A stretch of 64,000 nucleotides of DNA from Nocardioides ungokensis (GTDB lineage Bacteria > Actinomycetota > Actinomycetes > Propionibacteriales > Nocardioidaceae), in NCBI RefSeq assembly GCF_013466985.1, contig NZ_CP059164.1, positions 4,101,001 to 4,165,000 of the forward strand, in the 5' to 3' direction. Under the pieces are notes generated by a model. That model had not been told where the DNA came from, made no database searches, and was given only the letters and a program-made list of their open reading frames with translations. The first letter of the stretch is position 1, and each line of letters begins with the position of its first letter. Positions 49,000-57,749 of the stretch are shown piece by piece. The translations under genes were made by a program, and so were the position numbers.

Positions 49000-51225
49000 G
49001 TGTCGCGAATGTCTCGGGGGGACATCCAGGGTCTCCGTGCCGTCGCGGTCCTGCTCGTGGCACTCGACCACGCGTCCGTCGGGCCGTTGCACGGCGGCTT
49101 CGTGGGCGTCGACGTGTTCTTCGTGATCTCCGGCTTCCTGATCACCTCGCTGCTGCTCGCCGAGGTCGCCCGCGACCGCCGGGTCTCCCTGATCGGCTTC
49201 TACGCCCGCCGCGCCCGCCGGATCCTGCCGGCGGCGACCCTGGTCACGCTGGTCACCGTGGCGGCCTCGGTCTGGTTCCTCAGCGGCATCGAGGCCGAGG
49301 CGGTCATCGGCGACGCCCTGTGGGCGACGTTCTTCGCCGCCAACGTGAAGTTCGCCAGCGACGGCACCGACTACTTCCAGGGCGACTCCGCCCCCTCCCC
49401 GCTGCAGCACTACTGGTCGCTGGCGGTGGAGGAGCAGTTCTACGTGGTCTGGCCGCTGGTGCTGCTCACCCTGTGCCTGGTCGTGCGCTTGGCGGCCCGC
49501 CGGCAGGAGCGACGCCGGCGGGGGCGGCACGCGGTCGGCCGCCGCGTCGTTGCTCCCAAGGCCGCCGGGCGGCACGCCGTCGTCCGCGAGCGCGACCCGG
49601 GCAGCCGAGCGGTCACCGGCAGCGCCGTCGTGCTGCTGCTCCTCGTCATCGCCGCCTCGTTCGCGTGGTCGGTGGTGCACACGCGCGACGACGCGGTGAC
49701 GGCGTACTTCTCCCCCTTCACCCGGGCCTGGGAGCTCGGCATCGGCGCCCTGACCGCGTGCCTGGTGCCGGGACTGCGCCGGCTCCCCCGCCCGGTGCTG
49801 GGGCTGGTGTCCTGGGCCGGCCTGGTGGCGGTGGCCGTCGCGGCGCTGACCTTCGACCCCGACACCCTGTTCCCCGGGTACGCCGCGGCCCTGCCGGTGC
49901 TCGGCACCGCGCTGCTGCTGGCCGGGGGCCTCTCACCGGCCCGCTGGGGGCCCCAGCCGCTGCTGTCGGTGCCACCGATGCGGGTGCTGGGCGACTGGTC
50001 CTACTCCATCTATCTCTGGCACTGGCCAGCCCTCGTGATCGCGGGCTCGGTGTGGCGCCCGATCTCCGGCGCGTCCGGACTGGTCGTGCTCGCCGGCGCC
50101 GTGGCCGTCTCCGGGCTGAGCTACCACTTCGTGGAGAACCCGTTCCGCCGGATGCAGTCGCTCTCGCTGCGTCCCGCCCGCGGCCTGGTCCTCTACCCCG
50201 CCGTGCTCGCCCTGGTGCTGCCGATGATGGCCGGCGCCGGGGCCGTGGTCACCAAGATGAACGCAGGCGGCGGCGCGTGGATCACGCGGAGCAACTACGG
50301 GCAGACCCGCCACGACCCCAAGCCGCACTTCAGCAGGCTGCCGGCCGTCGCGCTGGTCGAGGCCTCGGTGCTGGCCGCCCGCAACGGGCTGGAGATCCCC
50401 CGGCACCTCCAGCCCTCCCGGCTCGAGCTGGACCCGGAGAAGCCCGACCTCGGCGGCTGCCAGTACTACCCGACGAACCCCGACAAGCTGTGCCCGCGCG
50501 GTGACCTGTCCGCCGACCGCACCCTGGTCCTGGTCGGCGACTCGCACGCGCGCCAGTGGATCCCGGCGCTCGACATCCTGGCCGAGAAGTACGGCTACAA
50601 GGCCTATTACCTCGTGCGGGAGGGCTGCCCCGCCGCGGACGTGACCCCGGAGCGCAAGACCGGCGGTCCGAGCAACGGGTGCGAGGAGTTCCAGGACTGG
50701 GCGGTCGACCAGGTGGCGAAGCTGGAGCCCGCGGTCACCATCCTCGGCTCCCAGTCCGACACCAACCGGGGCTACGTCGACGACTCCGGCACCCTCGTCA
50801 CCGACGACGACGCCACGCTGGCGATGTTCGAGGCGGGCATGACGAGGTCCGTCGAGCGGCTCTCCGCCCACTCCGGCCGGACCGTCTTCATCGGGGACCC
50901 GCCCGCCAACGACTTCCAGGTCAGCCTGTGCCTGTCGAAGCGGGGGGCGTCACTGCGCTCGTGCATGGCCGGCCGCGACCCGCGCTCGCTGGACCTGATC
51001 GCCGCCGGACGCCGCGGGGCCCAGGCGGCCGGCGCGGAGTACGTCGACCCGACGCCGTGGTTCTGCGTCGGCAACCAGTGCCCGGCGGTGATCGGGCACT
51101 TCGTCCCCCGCCGCGACCTGGCCCACGTCACCGTCGAGTACGCCCAGCACCTCACACCCGCGCTGGACCGGGCGCTGGACCTGGGCGGTCGGCGGCGGAC
51201 CGCAGCGGCACGACTGGGGTCGTGA
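49000..51225 (+). CDS. OafA/YrhL-type membrane acyltransferase with SGNH domain
   Basis: A 741-residue O-acetyltransferase of surface polysaccharide or peptidoglycan. The acyltransferase-3 domain (about 1-400, ten or so helices) has DIQGLRAVAVLLVALDHA, GGFVGVDVFFVISGFLIT and RRARRILPAA. An extracytoplasmic SGNH esterase-like domain (about 500-730) has VLVGDSHARQWIP and a late DLAHVT. The helices would pass acyl groups out to the SGNH part. Its 3' end overlaps the convergent PAP2 gene by 74 bp. Confidence 0.9.
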   Translation: MSRMSRGDIQGLRAVAVLLVALDHASVGPLHGGFVGVDVFFVISGFLITSLLLAEVARDRRVSLIGFYARRARRILPAATLVTLVTVAASVWFLSGIEAEAVIGDALWATFFAANVKFASDGTDYFQGDSAPSPLQHYWSLAVEEQFYVVWPLVLLTLCLVVRLAARRQERRRRGRHAVGRRVVAPKAAGRHAVVRERDPGSRAVTGSAVVLLLLVIAASFAWSVVHTRDDAVTAYFSPFTRAWELGIGALTACLVPGLRRLPRPVLGLVSWAGLVAVAVAALTFDPDTLFPGYAAALPVLGTALLLAGGLSPARWGPQPLLSVPPMRVLGDWSYSIYLWHWPALVIAGSVWRPISGASGLVVLAGAVAVSGLSYHFVENPFRRMQSLSLRPARGLVLYPAVLALVLPMMAGAGAVVTKMNAGGGAWITRSNYGQTRHDPKPHFSRLPAVALVEASVLAARNGLEIPRHLQPSRLELDPEKPDLGGCQYYPTNPDKLCPRGDLSADRTLVLVGDSHARQWIPALDILAEKYGYKAYYLVREGCPAADVTPERKTGGPSNGCEEFQDWAVDQVAKLEPAVTILGSQSDTNRGYVDDSGTLVTDDDATLAMFEAGMTRSVERLSAHSGRTVFIGDPPANDFQVSLCLSKRGASLRSCMAGRDPRSLDLIAAGRRGAQAAGAEYVDPTPWFCVGNQCPAVIGHFVPRRDLAHVTVEYAQHLTPALDRALDLGGRRRTAAARLGS

Positions 51226-52291
51226 GCCGTCCGTCCGCGCGCCGGGGCGGGTGGATCATCCACCGGCCCAGGCGGACCGACCCGAAGGCGATGACCAGCC
51301 CGGCGAGGTCGTCGACCGCGAAGTGCCAGCCCAGGTAGATGGTGGCGAGCACGGTCCCGACCAGGAAGACGGTCAGGGCGCGCGCCGTACGCCGCAGGCC
51401 GTAGTAGCGGGCCATCAGGAGGGTGGCCGTCGTCACGGCCACGTGCAGGCTCGCGAACGCCGAGATCTGCGCGAAGGCGTCGGCCGCGTGCGGGTGGGCG
51501 AGGAGATGGTCGCGCTGGGCGAGGTAGCGGGCCTGGGTGTCCTGGATCATCGTGCGCGGCAGCCCGCTGAAGTCGCCGGGCGCGGCGTCGAACGGACCCA
51601 ACGACGGGACCAGGTAGTAGGACGCGACGCCGAGGATCCACACCCACAGCATCGAGGCGATGAAGACGTACCCCTCCTTGATGCGCGGGGCGAGCGCCAG
51701 GGCCGCGACGAACGAGACCGAGGCCAGCGTCGGGAACGACTCGTAGATCACCATCAGCACGTACGCCGCGATGTGCTGGCCCAACAGGTCGTGCAGGAGG
51801 ACTGCGGGACTGTGCCCGAGGAAGAGCCAGTGGTCCCAGGACTCCAGCATCTGGTCGCGAGGCGCGCGGAAGACGTCCCAGCTCTTCAGGTTGTGGTAGC
51901 AGAAGTAGACACAGTGGTAGGCCAGCAGCCCGCCCAGCGCGAGCGAGAGCCGGCGGCCGGTCCACCGTTCCCACAGCGTCGACCAGGCCGCCCGCACGCT
52001 CCAGCCGGGCCGCGGGGTGCGCACCGCGGCGTCCAGCAGCACCCCGACGAAGATCGCCAGCGACAGCGCGATCCTGGACCGGAGGATCTCGCCGCCCGGG
52101 TCCTTGAAGCCGATCCCCACCTGGGCTGACCTCGCCAGCGACACGGCGGCGAAGACCGCCACGAGGAGCCACACGCGCCACAGCCAGCCGCGGTCCTGCC
52201 CCTCGCGGCCGGTCGGCGGCGGAGTCATCGATGCGGGCGACGCTGTGGCCGAAGGAGACCGCCGTGACGGGCGACAGGACGACTCTGACAT
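51152..52291 (-). CDS. PAP2-family membrane phosphatase
   Basis: A 379-residue integral membrane protein. Late helices carry the PAP2 signatures FASLHVAVTT (acid/base His) and YLGWHFAVDDLAG (nucleophile His). It resembles the inositol phosphorylceramide synthase/phosphatase group. It probably dephosphorylates a lipid phosphate or transfers a phospho-head group. ATG 52291 follows GGAGGTGG at some distance, so the start is approximate. The last 74 bp are antisense to the acyltransferase. Confidence 0.82.
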   Translation of the reverse strand: MSESSCRPSRRSPSATASPASMTPPPTGREGQDRGWLWRVWLLVAVFAAVSLARSAQVGIGFKDPGGEILRSRIALSLAIFVGVLLDAAVRTPRPGWSVRAAWSTLWERWTGRRLSLALGGLLAYHCVYFCYHNLKSWDVFRAPRDQMLESWDHWLFLGHSPAVLLHDLLGQHIAAYVLMVIYESFPTLASVSFVAALALAPRIKEGYVFIASMLWVWILGVASYYLVPSLGPFDAAPGDFSGLPRTMIQDTQARYLAQRDHLLAHPHAADAFAQISAFASLHVAVTTATLLMARYYGLRRTARALTVFLVGTVLATIYLGWHFAVDDLAGLVIAFGSVRLGRWMIHPPRRADGRLTTPVVPLRSAADRPGPAPGPARV

Positions 52292-52407
52292 GGGGATGGG
52301 TCCACCTCCGGAGGGCTCGATGACCTCCGGGACTATCCGCGGCCCGCATGAAGGGACCGTGAACCTTCCGCGTGCGAGACCGGCGCGGAGGTAGGGTGGA
52401 AACTCCC

Positions 52408-52413
52408 TAGTCT
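52408..52413 (+). promoter_or_regulatory. Possible -10 box of the GAF-ANTAR genes
   Basis: TAGTCT lies 107 nt before the first GAF-ANTAR start. It is 6 nt before a GTG (52420) that opens a 42-codon frame ending at 52548, which overlaps the GAF-ANTAR start. The short frame may be chance or a leader peptide. Confidence 0.3.
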
Positions 52414-52519
52414 GTGGACGTGGCTCTTCGGAACCGGCTGCGATTCCTGGAAAGCGTGCGGCGGTGGAAGTCGAGCGGAACGCCGCGGGACGCTGCGCCT
52501 CCGGGCACCGCGGGTCGGC

Positions 52520-53245
52520 ATGAGCACCGCGGGTCCACCCCGCCGTGACGTCTGGTCGTTGATCGCCGACGAGCCGTCGCTGGGCGGCGACAAGCCCCAC
52601 CCGGGAGGCTGGATGCAGCGGCTGTGCCGAGCGGCTGCGCGCGAGCTGGGTGCGACGGGAGCAGGCATCAGCCTCCTCGCGCACAACGGTGACGCCAGCG
52701 TGCTCGCGGCCTCGGGGCCGGACACCGAAACCGTCGAGCAGCTCCAGTTCACCCTCGGCGAGGGGCCCTGCCTGGATGCCTTCTCGCTCGGTCGCCCGGT
52801 ACTGACCCCGGACCTTGCGCTGGCCGCGAGGACCCGGTGGCCCGGCTACGCCCCCGCCGTCCGGGGGCACGGCATCAACGCGGTCTTCGCCTTCCCGCTC
52901 CAGCTCGGCGGGGCCCGCCTGCGGGCCATGGACGTGTACCGCGACCAGACCGGTTCGCTGTCCACCCGAGATCTCAACCAGGGACTGGCGTTCGCCGAGG
53001 CGGCCATGTCGACCCTGCTCGACGCCCAGGCGGCGGCCGACAACGAGCACCCGGCGTTCGGCAGCTCGCTGGACGGTCAGTTCGAGGTCTACCAGGCGCA
53101 GGGCATGGTGCAGGTCCAGCTCGGGGTCAGCCTCCACGAGGCCATGGCGCGGCTTCGCGCCCACGCCTACGCTCAGGACCGGCCGCTGCACGAGGTGGCG
53201 GCCGATGTCGTCGCTCGTAGACTTGTTCTCGAGCCGGACTCCTGA
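52520..53245 (+). CDS. GAF and ANTAR domain protein, copy 1
   Basis: A 241-residue sensor-effector. The GAF domain (about 30-170) includes TLGEGPCLDAFSLGRPV and FAFPLQLGGARLRAMDVYRD. The C-terminal ANTAR domain (about 185-240) includes VYQAQGMVQVQLGVSLHEAMARLRAHAYA. ANTAR domains bind paired RNA hairpins and prevent termination. The ligand and target are unknown. A paralogue starts 38 bp downstream. Confidence 0.88.
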   Translation: MSTAGPPRRDVWSLIADEPSLGGDKPHPGGWMQRLCRAAARELGATGAGISLLAHNGDASVLAASGPDTETVEQLQFTLGEGPCLDAFSLGRPVLTPDLALAARTRWPGYAPAVRGHGINAVFAFPLQLGGARLRAMDVYRDQTGSLSTRDLNQGLAFAEAAMSTLLDAQAAADNEHPAFGSSLDGQFEVYQAQGMVQVQLGVSLHEAMARLRAHAYAQDRPLHEVAADVVARRLVLEPDS

Positions 53246-53283
53246 GCGGCCCCGGTTCCCATGAGCATCGCGAAAGGTCCAGC

Positions 53284-54024
53284 ATGATCGCAGCCGACCG
53301 GCTGGCTCACATCTTCGTCGAGGTGGCCGACACCCTCACCGACGACTTCGACCTGATCGAGTTCCTGCAGGGGCTCACTGCCCGGAGTTCCGACCTGCTC
53401 GAGATCAGTGCGGTGGGGCTGCTCCTCGCCGACCACCATGGCCAGCTCCGGCTCATGGCCGCCTCCGACGAACGCACCCAGATGCTCGAGCTCTTCCAGC
53501 TGCAGTCGCACGAAGGTCCGTGCCACGAGTGCTTCTCCACCGGCCGGGCCATCGTCGGGGCGGACCTCGCGAACGCCCAGGACCGCTGGCCGCGGTGGGC
53601 GCCCCTCGCTGTGCAGAACGGCTTCCGTGCCGTGCACGCGTTCCCGATGCGGCTGCGCTCCGAGGTGATCGGCGCGCTGAACCTCTTCAGCACGGACCCC
53701 GGCACGATCGATCCCGCGGATGCGCGCGTCGTGCAGGCGCTGGCCGACGTCGCCACCATCGCACTGATCCAGGAACGCGCGATCCGGCAGGGCGAGATCC
53801 TCACCGAGCAGCTCCAGGGCGCGCTGAACGCCCGCATCTCCATCGAGCAGGCCAAGGGTGCACTCGCCCAGATCCACGGCTGCTCCCTGGACGAGGCCTA
53901 CGAGCTGCTCCGAGTCTTCGCGCGCGAGACGGGCACGCCGATCAGCGACGTGGCGCACGACGTCACTGCCAGGCCCGGCAGCATCCCCGCGCTCACGACG
54001 CCGTCCGCGACGGACGTCGACTGA
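53284..54024 (+). CDS. GAF and ANTAR domain protein, copy 2
   Basis: A 246-residue paralogue of the preceding gene. The GAF domain (about 10-165) includes HEGPCHECFSTGRAIVGADL and VHAFPMRLRSEVIGALNLFS. The ANTAR domain (about 175-235) includes ARISIEQAKGALAQIHGCSLDEAYELLRVFAR. The two GAF domains keep the same Gly-Pro-Cys site, so they may sense related signals. It is convergent with the purine operon, with a pair of hairpins in the gap. Confidence 0.9.
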   Translation: MIAADRLAHIFVEVADTLTDDFDLIEFLQGLTARSSDLLEISAVGLLLADHHGQLRLMAASDERTQMLELFQLQSHEGPCHECFSTGRAIVGADLANAQDRWPRWAPLAVQNGFRAVHAFPMRLRSEVIGALNLFSTDPGTIDPADARVVQALADVATIALIQERAIRQGEILTEQLQGALNARISIEQAKGALAQIHGCSLDEAYELLRVFARETGTPISDVAHDVTARPGSIPALTTPSATDVD

Positions 54025-54050
54025 CCTCCGGCCCCACTGCTCACCGGGCC

Positions 54051-54177
54051 GGCGGTGAGCTGGCCACCGTTTCGCCCGCCACAACGGTGGCTCACCCACC
54101 GCCCGACCACCCGGCTCGCCACCCAGCGGTGAGTTGGCCACCGATTCCGCAGACGAAACGGTGGCTGATCCACCGCC
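54051..54177. repeat. Two tandem long hairpins between GAF-ANTAR and allantoicase genes
   Basis: Unit 1 pairs 54051-54071 with 54083-54103, an imperfect 21-bp stem with CCACCGTT/AACGGTGG at its tip. Unit 2 pairs 54126-54143 with 54159-54176. The stems share GCGGTGAG-TGGCCACCG. They probably terminate both converging transcripts. The duplication also resembles a palindromic mobile repeat. Confidence 0.6.
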
Positions 54178-54198
54178 GGCCCCGCCCGGCCCGACGGA

Positions 54199-55160
54199 TC
54201 AGGACAGCTCGCCCCACACCCGCAGCCGGGCCATCCCGCCGTCGGGGTAGACGTCCAGCCGCACGTGGGTGACCGGCCGGTCCTCGGGGACGAGGAAGCG
54301 GTGCCGGGTGTCGGGCTGCGAGCGCACCCGCGGCACGAGGTCGAACCACGCGGCGTCCTCCACGTCGTCGGACGAGGAGACCGAGCAGCCGGCGAGCCGG
54401 ACCCAGCCGGGTGCGTTGCCGAGGAAGTACGACGTGTCCAGCTCGACGTGGCGGACCACGCCGGCCCCGGCGAGCCGGAAGAGGGCCCAGTCGTGGCCGT
54501 CGTCGCGACGCCGTGCGTTCTCCCAGCCCTCGCCCATGTTGCGCGCCCGGCCGGGCAGGATGAGCCGGCCCGCCGAGCCGTAGAAGGCGTCGGAGCAGGA
54601 GACCAGCGAGCCGCCGTTCTCCAGCGCGGCGAGGTCGATCGTGCCGACGAGGAAGCGCGGGTCGGGCACGGGCGTGCCGTGCACGCGGAAGCGGGCAACG
54701 CCTCCGTCGGGGTGGATCGTGAGCCGCACGTGGGTCCAGACGCGCCGGTCGGACACGGCGTACTCGTTGGCGGTGTCGCCCGACGCCGGGGACCTCGGGA
54801 CCAGCGGCTCCCACGCGAGTGCGGCGAGCTCGTCGGGTGACGGGTAGCCCGTGCGGCCGCGCCCTCGACCGAGACGTGCGGCGGGTAGTTGCCGGTGAAG
54901 TGGGCCGTGTCCACGACCACGCCGTGCAAAACGCCCGGCACCCCGAGCCGCACGATCGCCCAGTCGCTGCCGGGCTCCCGGCGCCGGCGGGTCTCCCAGC
55001 CGTCGTACTCCTTGCCCTTGTGGCCGAAGGTGTGCACGGCCGACGCCGGCTCCGGGCGGATGAGGTTCTCCCGCGCCGCGAAGAACTCGTCGTTGGCCGC
55101 GCAGACGCTGCCGGAGAGGTCGCGCGAGGCGAGGTCGGGCAGGTGCGTGAAACCGCTCAT
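54199..55160 (-). pseudogene. alc: Allantoicase with a one-base frameshift
   Basis: Allantoicase splits allantoate into ureidoglycolate and urea. The first frame (ATG 55160) runs GFTHLPDLASRDLSGSV... to VSVEGAAAR, with WETRRRR in the first repeat domain. Near 54848-54850 (a GGG on the coding strand) the frame shifts. The second frame continues GYPSPDELAALAWEPLVP and the second domain with GEGWENARRRDDGHDW, ending at 54199. One extra G restores a full protein of about 320 residues, so an assembly error is likely. Its start overlaps the allantoinase stop (ATGA). Confidence 0.82.
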
Positions 55161-56503
55161 CGACGGTCCTTCCTGATCAGGCGTCCCAGCGGGTCGGGCG
55201 CGACGGAGCCGCCCGCGACGATCCGGCGGCCGGTCAGCCACACGTCGCGAACCGCGCCGGTCAGCGTGCGTCCGGCGTACGGCGTGACGGGGTTGCGGTG
55301 GTGCAGCCGCCCGGGGTCGACCACGAAGGAGGCGTCGGGCGCGAACGCCACCAGGTCGGCGTCGCGGCCCGGCTCGATCGCACCCTTGGCGTCGAGGCCG
55401 GCCAGCGCCGCGGGTCCCGTGGACATCCAGGCGACCACCTGCCCGAGGCCGATCCCCCGCTCCCGGGCGGCGGTCCACATCAGCGGCAGCCCCAGCTGCA
55501 GCGACGCAACGCCGCCCCAGGCCGAGCCGAAGTCGCCGGTGTCGAGCCGCTTGAGGTCGACCGTCGAAGGCGAGTGGTCGGAGACCACGGCGTCGATGGC
55601 GCCGTCGACCAGCGCCCGCCACAGCGCGTCGCGGTTGGCGGCGTCGCGGATCGGCGGGCAGCACTTGAACTCGGTGTGCCCGTCGGGCACCTCCTCGGCG
55701 CTAAGCGTCAGGTAGTGCGGGCAGGTCTCGACGGTGACCCGCACCCCGTCGGCGCGGGCCTTCGCCAGCAGGGGCAGGGCGCTCGCGCTCGACAGGTGCA
55801 GCACGTGCACGCGGGTGCCGTTCTCCCGGGCGAGGTCGAGGAGTCCCGAGATGGCGGCGTCCTCGGCCTCCCGGGGCCGCGAGCCGACGAACCCGGCGTA
55901 CGACGGGCCGGCGCAAGCGGGAGCGTCGGCGAGCACGTCGGGGTCCTCGGCGTGCACGACCATCAGCCCGTCGAAGGAGGCGACCTCGGCGAGGGCCCGG
56001 TCGAGCTGGGCCCGGTCCAGCGGCGCGAACTCCGGCACCCCGCTGTCGACCAGGAAGCACTTGAACCCGAAGACCCCCTCGTCGGCCAGCGCCCGCAACC
56101 GCCCCAGGCTCGACGGGACGGCGCCGCCCCAGAAGCCGACGTCCACGTGGCACCGGCCCTCGGCGGCCCGGCGCTTGGTCTCCAGCGCTGCGGGGTCGAC
56201 GGTCGGCGGGATGGAGTTGAGCGGCATGTCGACCAGCGTGGTCACGCCTCCGGCGGCGGCGGCGCGGGTCGCGCTGGCGAAGCCCTCCCACTCGGTGCGG
56301 CCGGGCTCGTTGACGTGCACGTGGGTGTCGACCAGGCCGGGCAGCAGCACCTCGTCAGCGGCCAGGCGCACCCGTTCGGCGGCGTCCACGTGGGTGCCGG
56401 CCGGCTCGACGGCGCTGATGCGGCCGCCGTCCACGACGACCACGGCCTCCTCGAGACGGCCGTCCCGCAGGACCGGGCCGGTGATCGCGAGGTCCGCCAC
56501 CAC
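55157..56503 (-). CDS. allB: Allantoinase
   Basis: Allantoinase opens the allantoin ring to allantoate. The 448-residue amidohydrolase has the metal motif [17 protein letters not shown], the carbamylated Lys in [19 protein letters not shown] and the catalytic Asp in SDHSPS. GTG 56503 lies 1 nt after the stop of the DUF6986 gene. It is coupled to allantoicase downstream by 4 nt. It is part of the purine operon. Confidence 0.92.
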   Translation of the reverse strand: MVADLAITGPVLRDGRLEEAVVVVDGGRISAVEPAGTHVDAAERVRLAADEVLLPGLVDTHVHVNEPGRTEWEGFASATRAAAAGGVTTLVDMPLNSIPPTVDPAALETKRRAAEGRCHVDVGFWGGAVPSSLGRLRALADEGVFGFKCFLVDSGVPEFAPLDRAQLDRALAEVASFDGLMVVHAEDPDVLADAPACAGPSYAGFVGSRPREAEDAAISGLLDLARENGTRVHVLHLSSASALPLLAKARADGVRVTVETCPHYLTLSAEEVPDGHTEFKCCPPIRDAANRDALWRALVDGAIDAVVSDHSPSTVDLKRLDTGDFGSAWGGVASLQLGLPLMWTAARERGIGLGQVVAWMSTGPAALAGLDAKGAIEPGRDADLVAFAPDASFVVDPGRLHHRNPVTPYAGRTLTGAVRDVWLTGRRIVAGGSVAPDPLGRLIRKDRR

Positions 56504-56504
56504 C

Positions 56505-57749
56505 TCAGCCCACCCGCCGCAGCGCGAGGTCGTCGAGGGTCGTGGCCGGCGCACCGGTGAGCCGCTCCATCTCGTCGGCCGTGACGGCGCCGCAGTGCAG
56601 GCCGCGGCGCAGGAAGCCGGCCAGCGCCCGCGCCGTCGCCGGCTCGTCGAGCACGGCGCCCGCGGCCCCACCCAGGTAGTCCCGTAGGCGCCCCGCCGCC
56701 GTGTCGAGGCCGGAGCGGTAGAAGAGGAACGTCGCCAGGAACCGGGTCGGCAGCTGGGCCGGGTGCAGGTCCCAGCCCTGGTAGAGCCCGCGCGACAGGG
56801 AGCGGCGTACCAGCCGGTGGTGCAGCGCCCACGCCTCCCGCACCTGCCGGGCCGGCCCGACCGGCAGCACGTTGGTCGACCCGTCGCTGACCGGGACGCC
56901 GGTGCCGGCGGCCGCGAGGAGCATGACGTTCTTCGCGTGGTCGGCGACCGGGTGGTCCATCGCCTGGTGGCCGGCCGCGATGCCGAGCGCCGCGGTGTAG
57001 TCGTAGGTGCCGAAGTGCAGCCCGTTGCAGCGGCCGGCGGACGCGTGCACCAGCCGAGCGACCGTGGCGGCGCCGTCGGGGCCGAGCACCACCTGGGGCG
57101 TCTCGACCTGGACCTCGAAGCGGAGCCGGCCGTGGTCGAGGGCGTACGCCGCCTCCAGCCGCTCGCAGGCCAGCACCATCGCCTGCACCTGCTCCACGGA
57201 GGTGACCTTGGGCAGCGTCAGCCGGAAGCCGTCGGGCAGCGGGCCCGCCTCGAGGGCGGCGCCGAGCACGAGGTCGAGGGTGCGCAGCCCGCGCGCCCGG
57301 GTGGAGGCCTCGAAGGACTTGAACCGCACCCCCCAGTACGGCGGCGGGTCGGCCGCCACGACGCCCACGGCCGCGACCGCGTCGGCGTCCTCCTCGGCGT
57401 CGGAGTGGCCGCGGTAACCGTCCTCGAGGTCGATGCGCAGGTCCTCGACCGGCTCCCGCTCCAGCTTGGCCAGCAGCAGCGGCCACACCGCCGCGACCTC
57501 GTCGGGATCGGCCCCGGTCGCCAGCGCGAGGGCCTCCGGCGACGGCGCGTGCGCGTCGAGGGCGGCGCGGGCGGCCGCGGCGTACCCGGCCACGACCCCG
57601 GCGCCGACCCGGTCCGCCGGCACGTAGACGGTGTGCACCGGCTGCCTTTCGCCGGTGTCCCCGGGGTAGAGCCGGTCGAGTGCCGCGTCCGCCGGCGCCA
57701 TGATCCGCTCCACGTCGGCGAGGTCGGCGGCGGTGAGTCGGGGTGTCAT
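56505..57749 (-). CDS. DUF6986 protein, aldolase/citrate-lyase-like
   Basis: A 414-residue protein. Its core resembles the HpcH/HpaI aldolase-citrate lyase TIM barrel, with [31 protein letters not shown] and [17 protein letters not shown]. It falls in the DUF6986 group, whose members are usually found in purine/allantoin clusters. The reaction is unproven. A malate-synthase-like or ureidoglycolate/glyoxylate-handling role is suggested by fold and neighbours. ATGA overlap with the upstream xanthine dehydrogenase subunit. Confidence 0.78.
   Translation of the reverse strand: MTPRLTAADLADVERIMAPADAALDRLYPGDTGERQPVHTVYVPADRVGAGVVAGYAAAARAALDAHAPSPEALALATGADPDEVAAVWPLLLAKLEREPVEDLRIDLEDGYRGHSDAEEDADAVAAVGVVAADPPPYWGVRFKSFEASTRARGLRTLDLVLGAALEAGPLPDGFRLTLPKVTSVEQVQAMVLACERLEAAYALDHGRLRFEVQVETPQVVLGPDGAATVARLVHASAGRCNGLHFGTYDYTAALGIAAGHQAMDHPVADHAKNVMLLAAAGTGVPVSDGSTNVLPVGPARQVREAWALHHRLVRRSLSRGLYQGWDLHPAQLPTRFLATFLFYRSGLDTAAGRLRDYLGGAAGAVLDEPATARALAGFLRRGLHCGAVTADEMERLTGAPATTLDDLALRRVG

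Noticed and set aside
54051-54177. ANTAR RNA target hairpins
   Set aside because: Loops are about 11-15 nt, not the six-nucleotide loops with fixed A and G, and the site is downstream of both operons.
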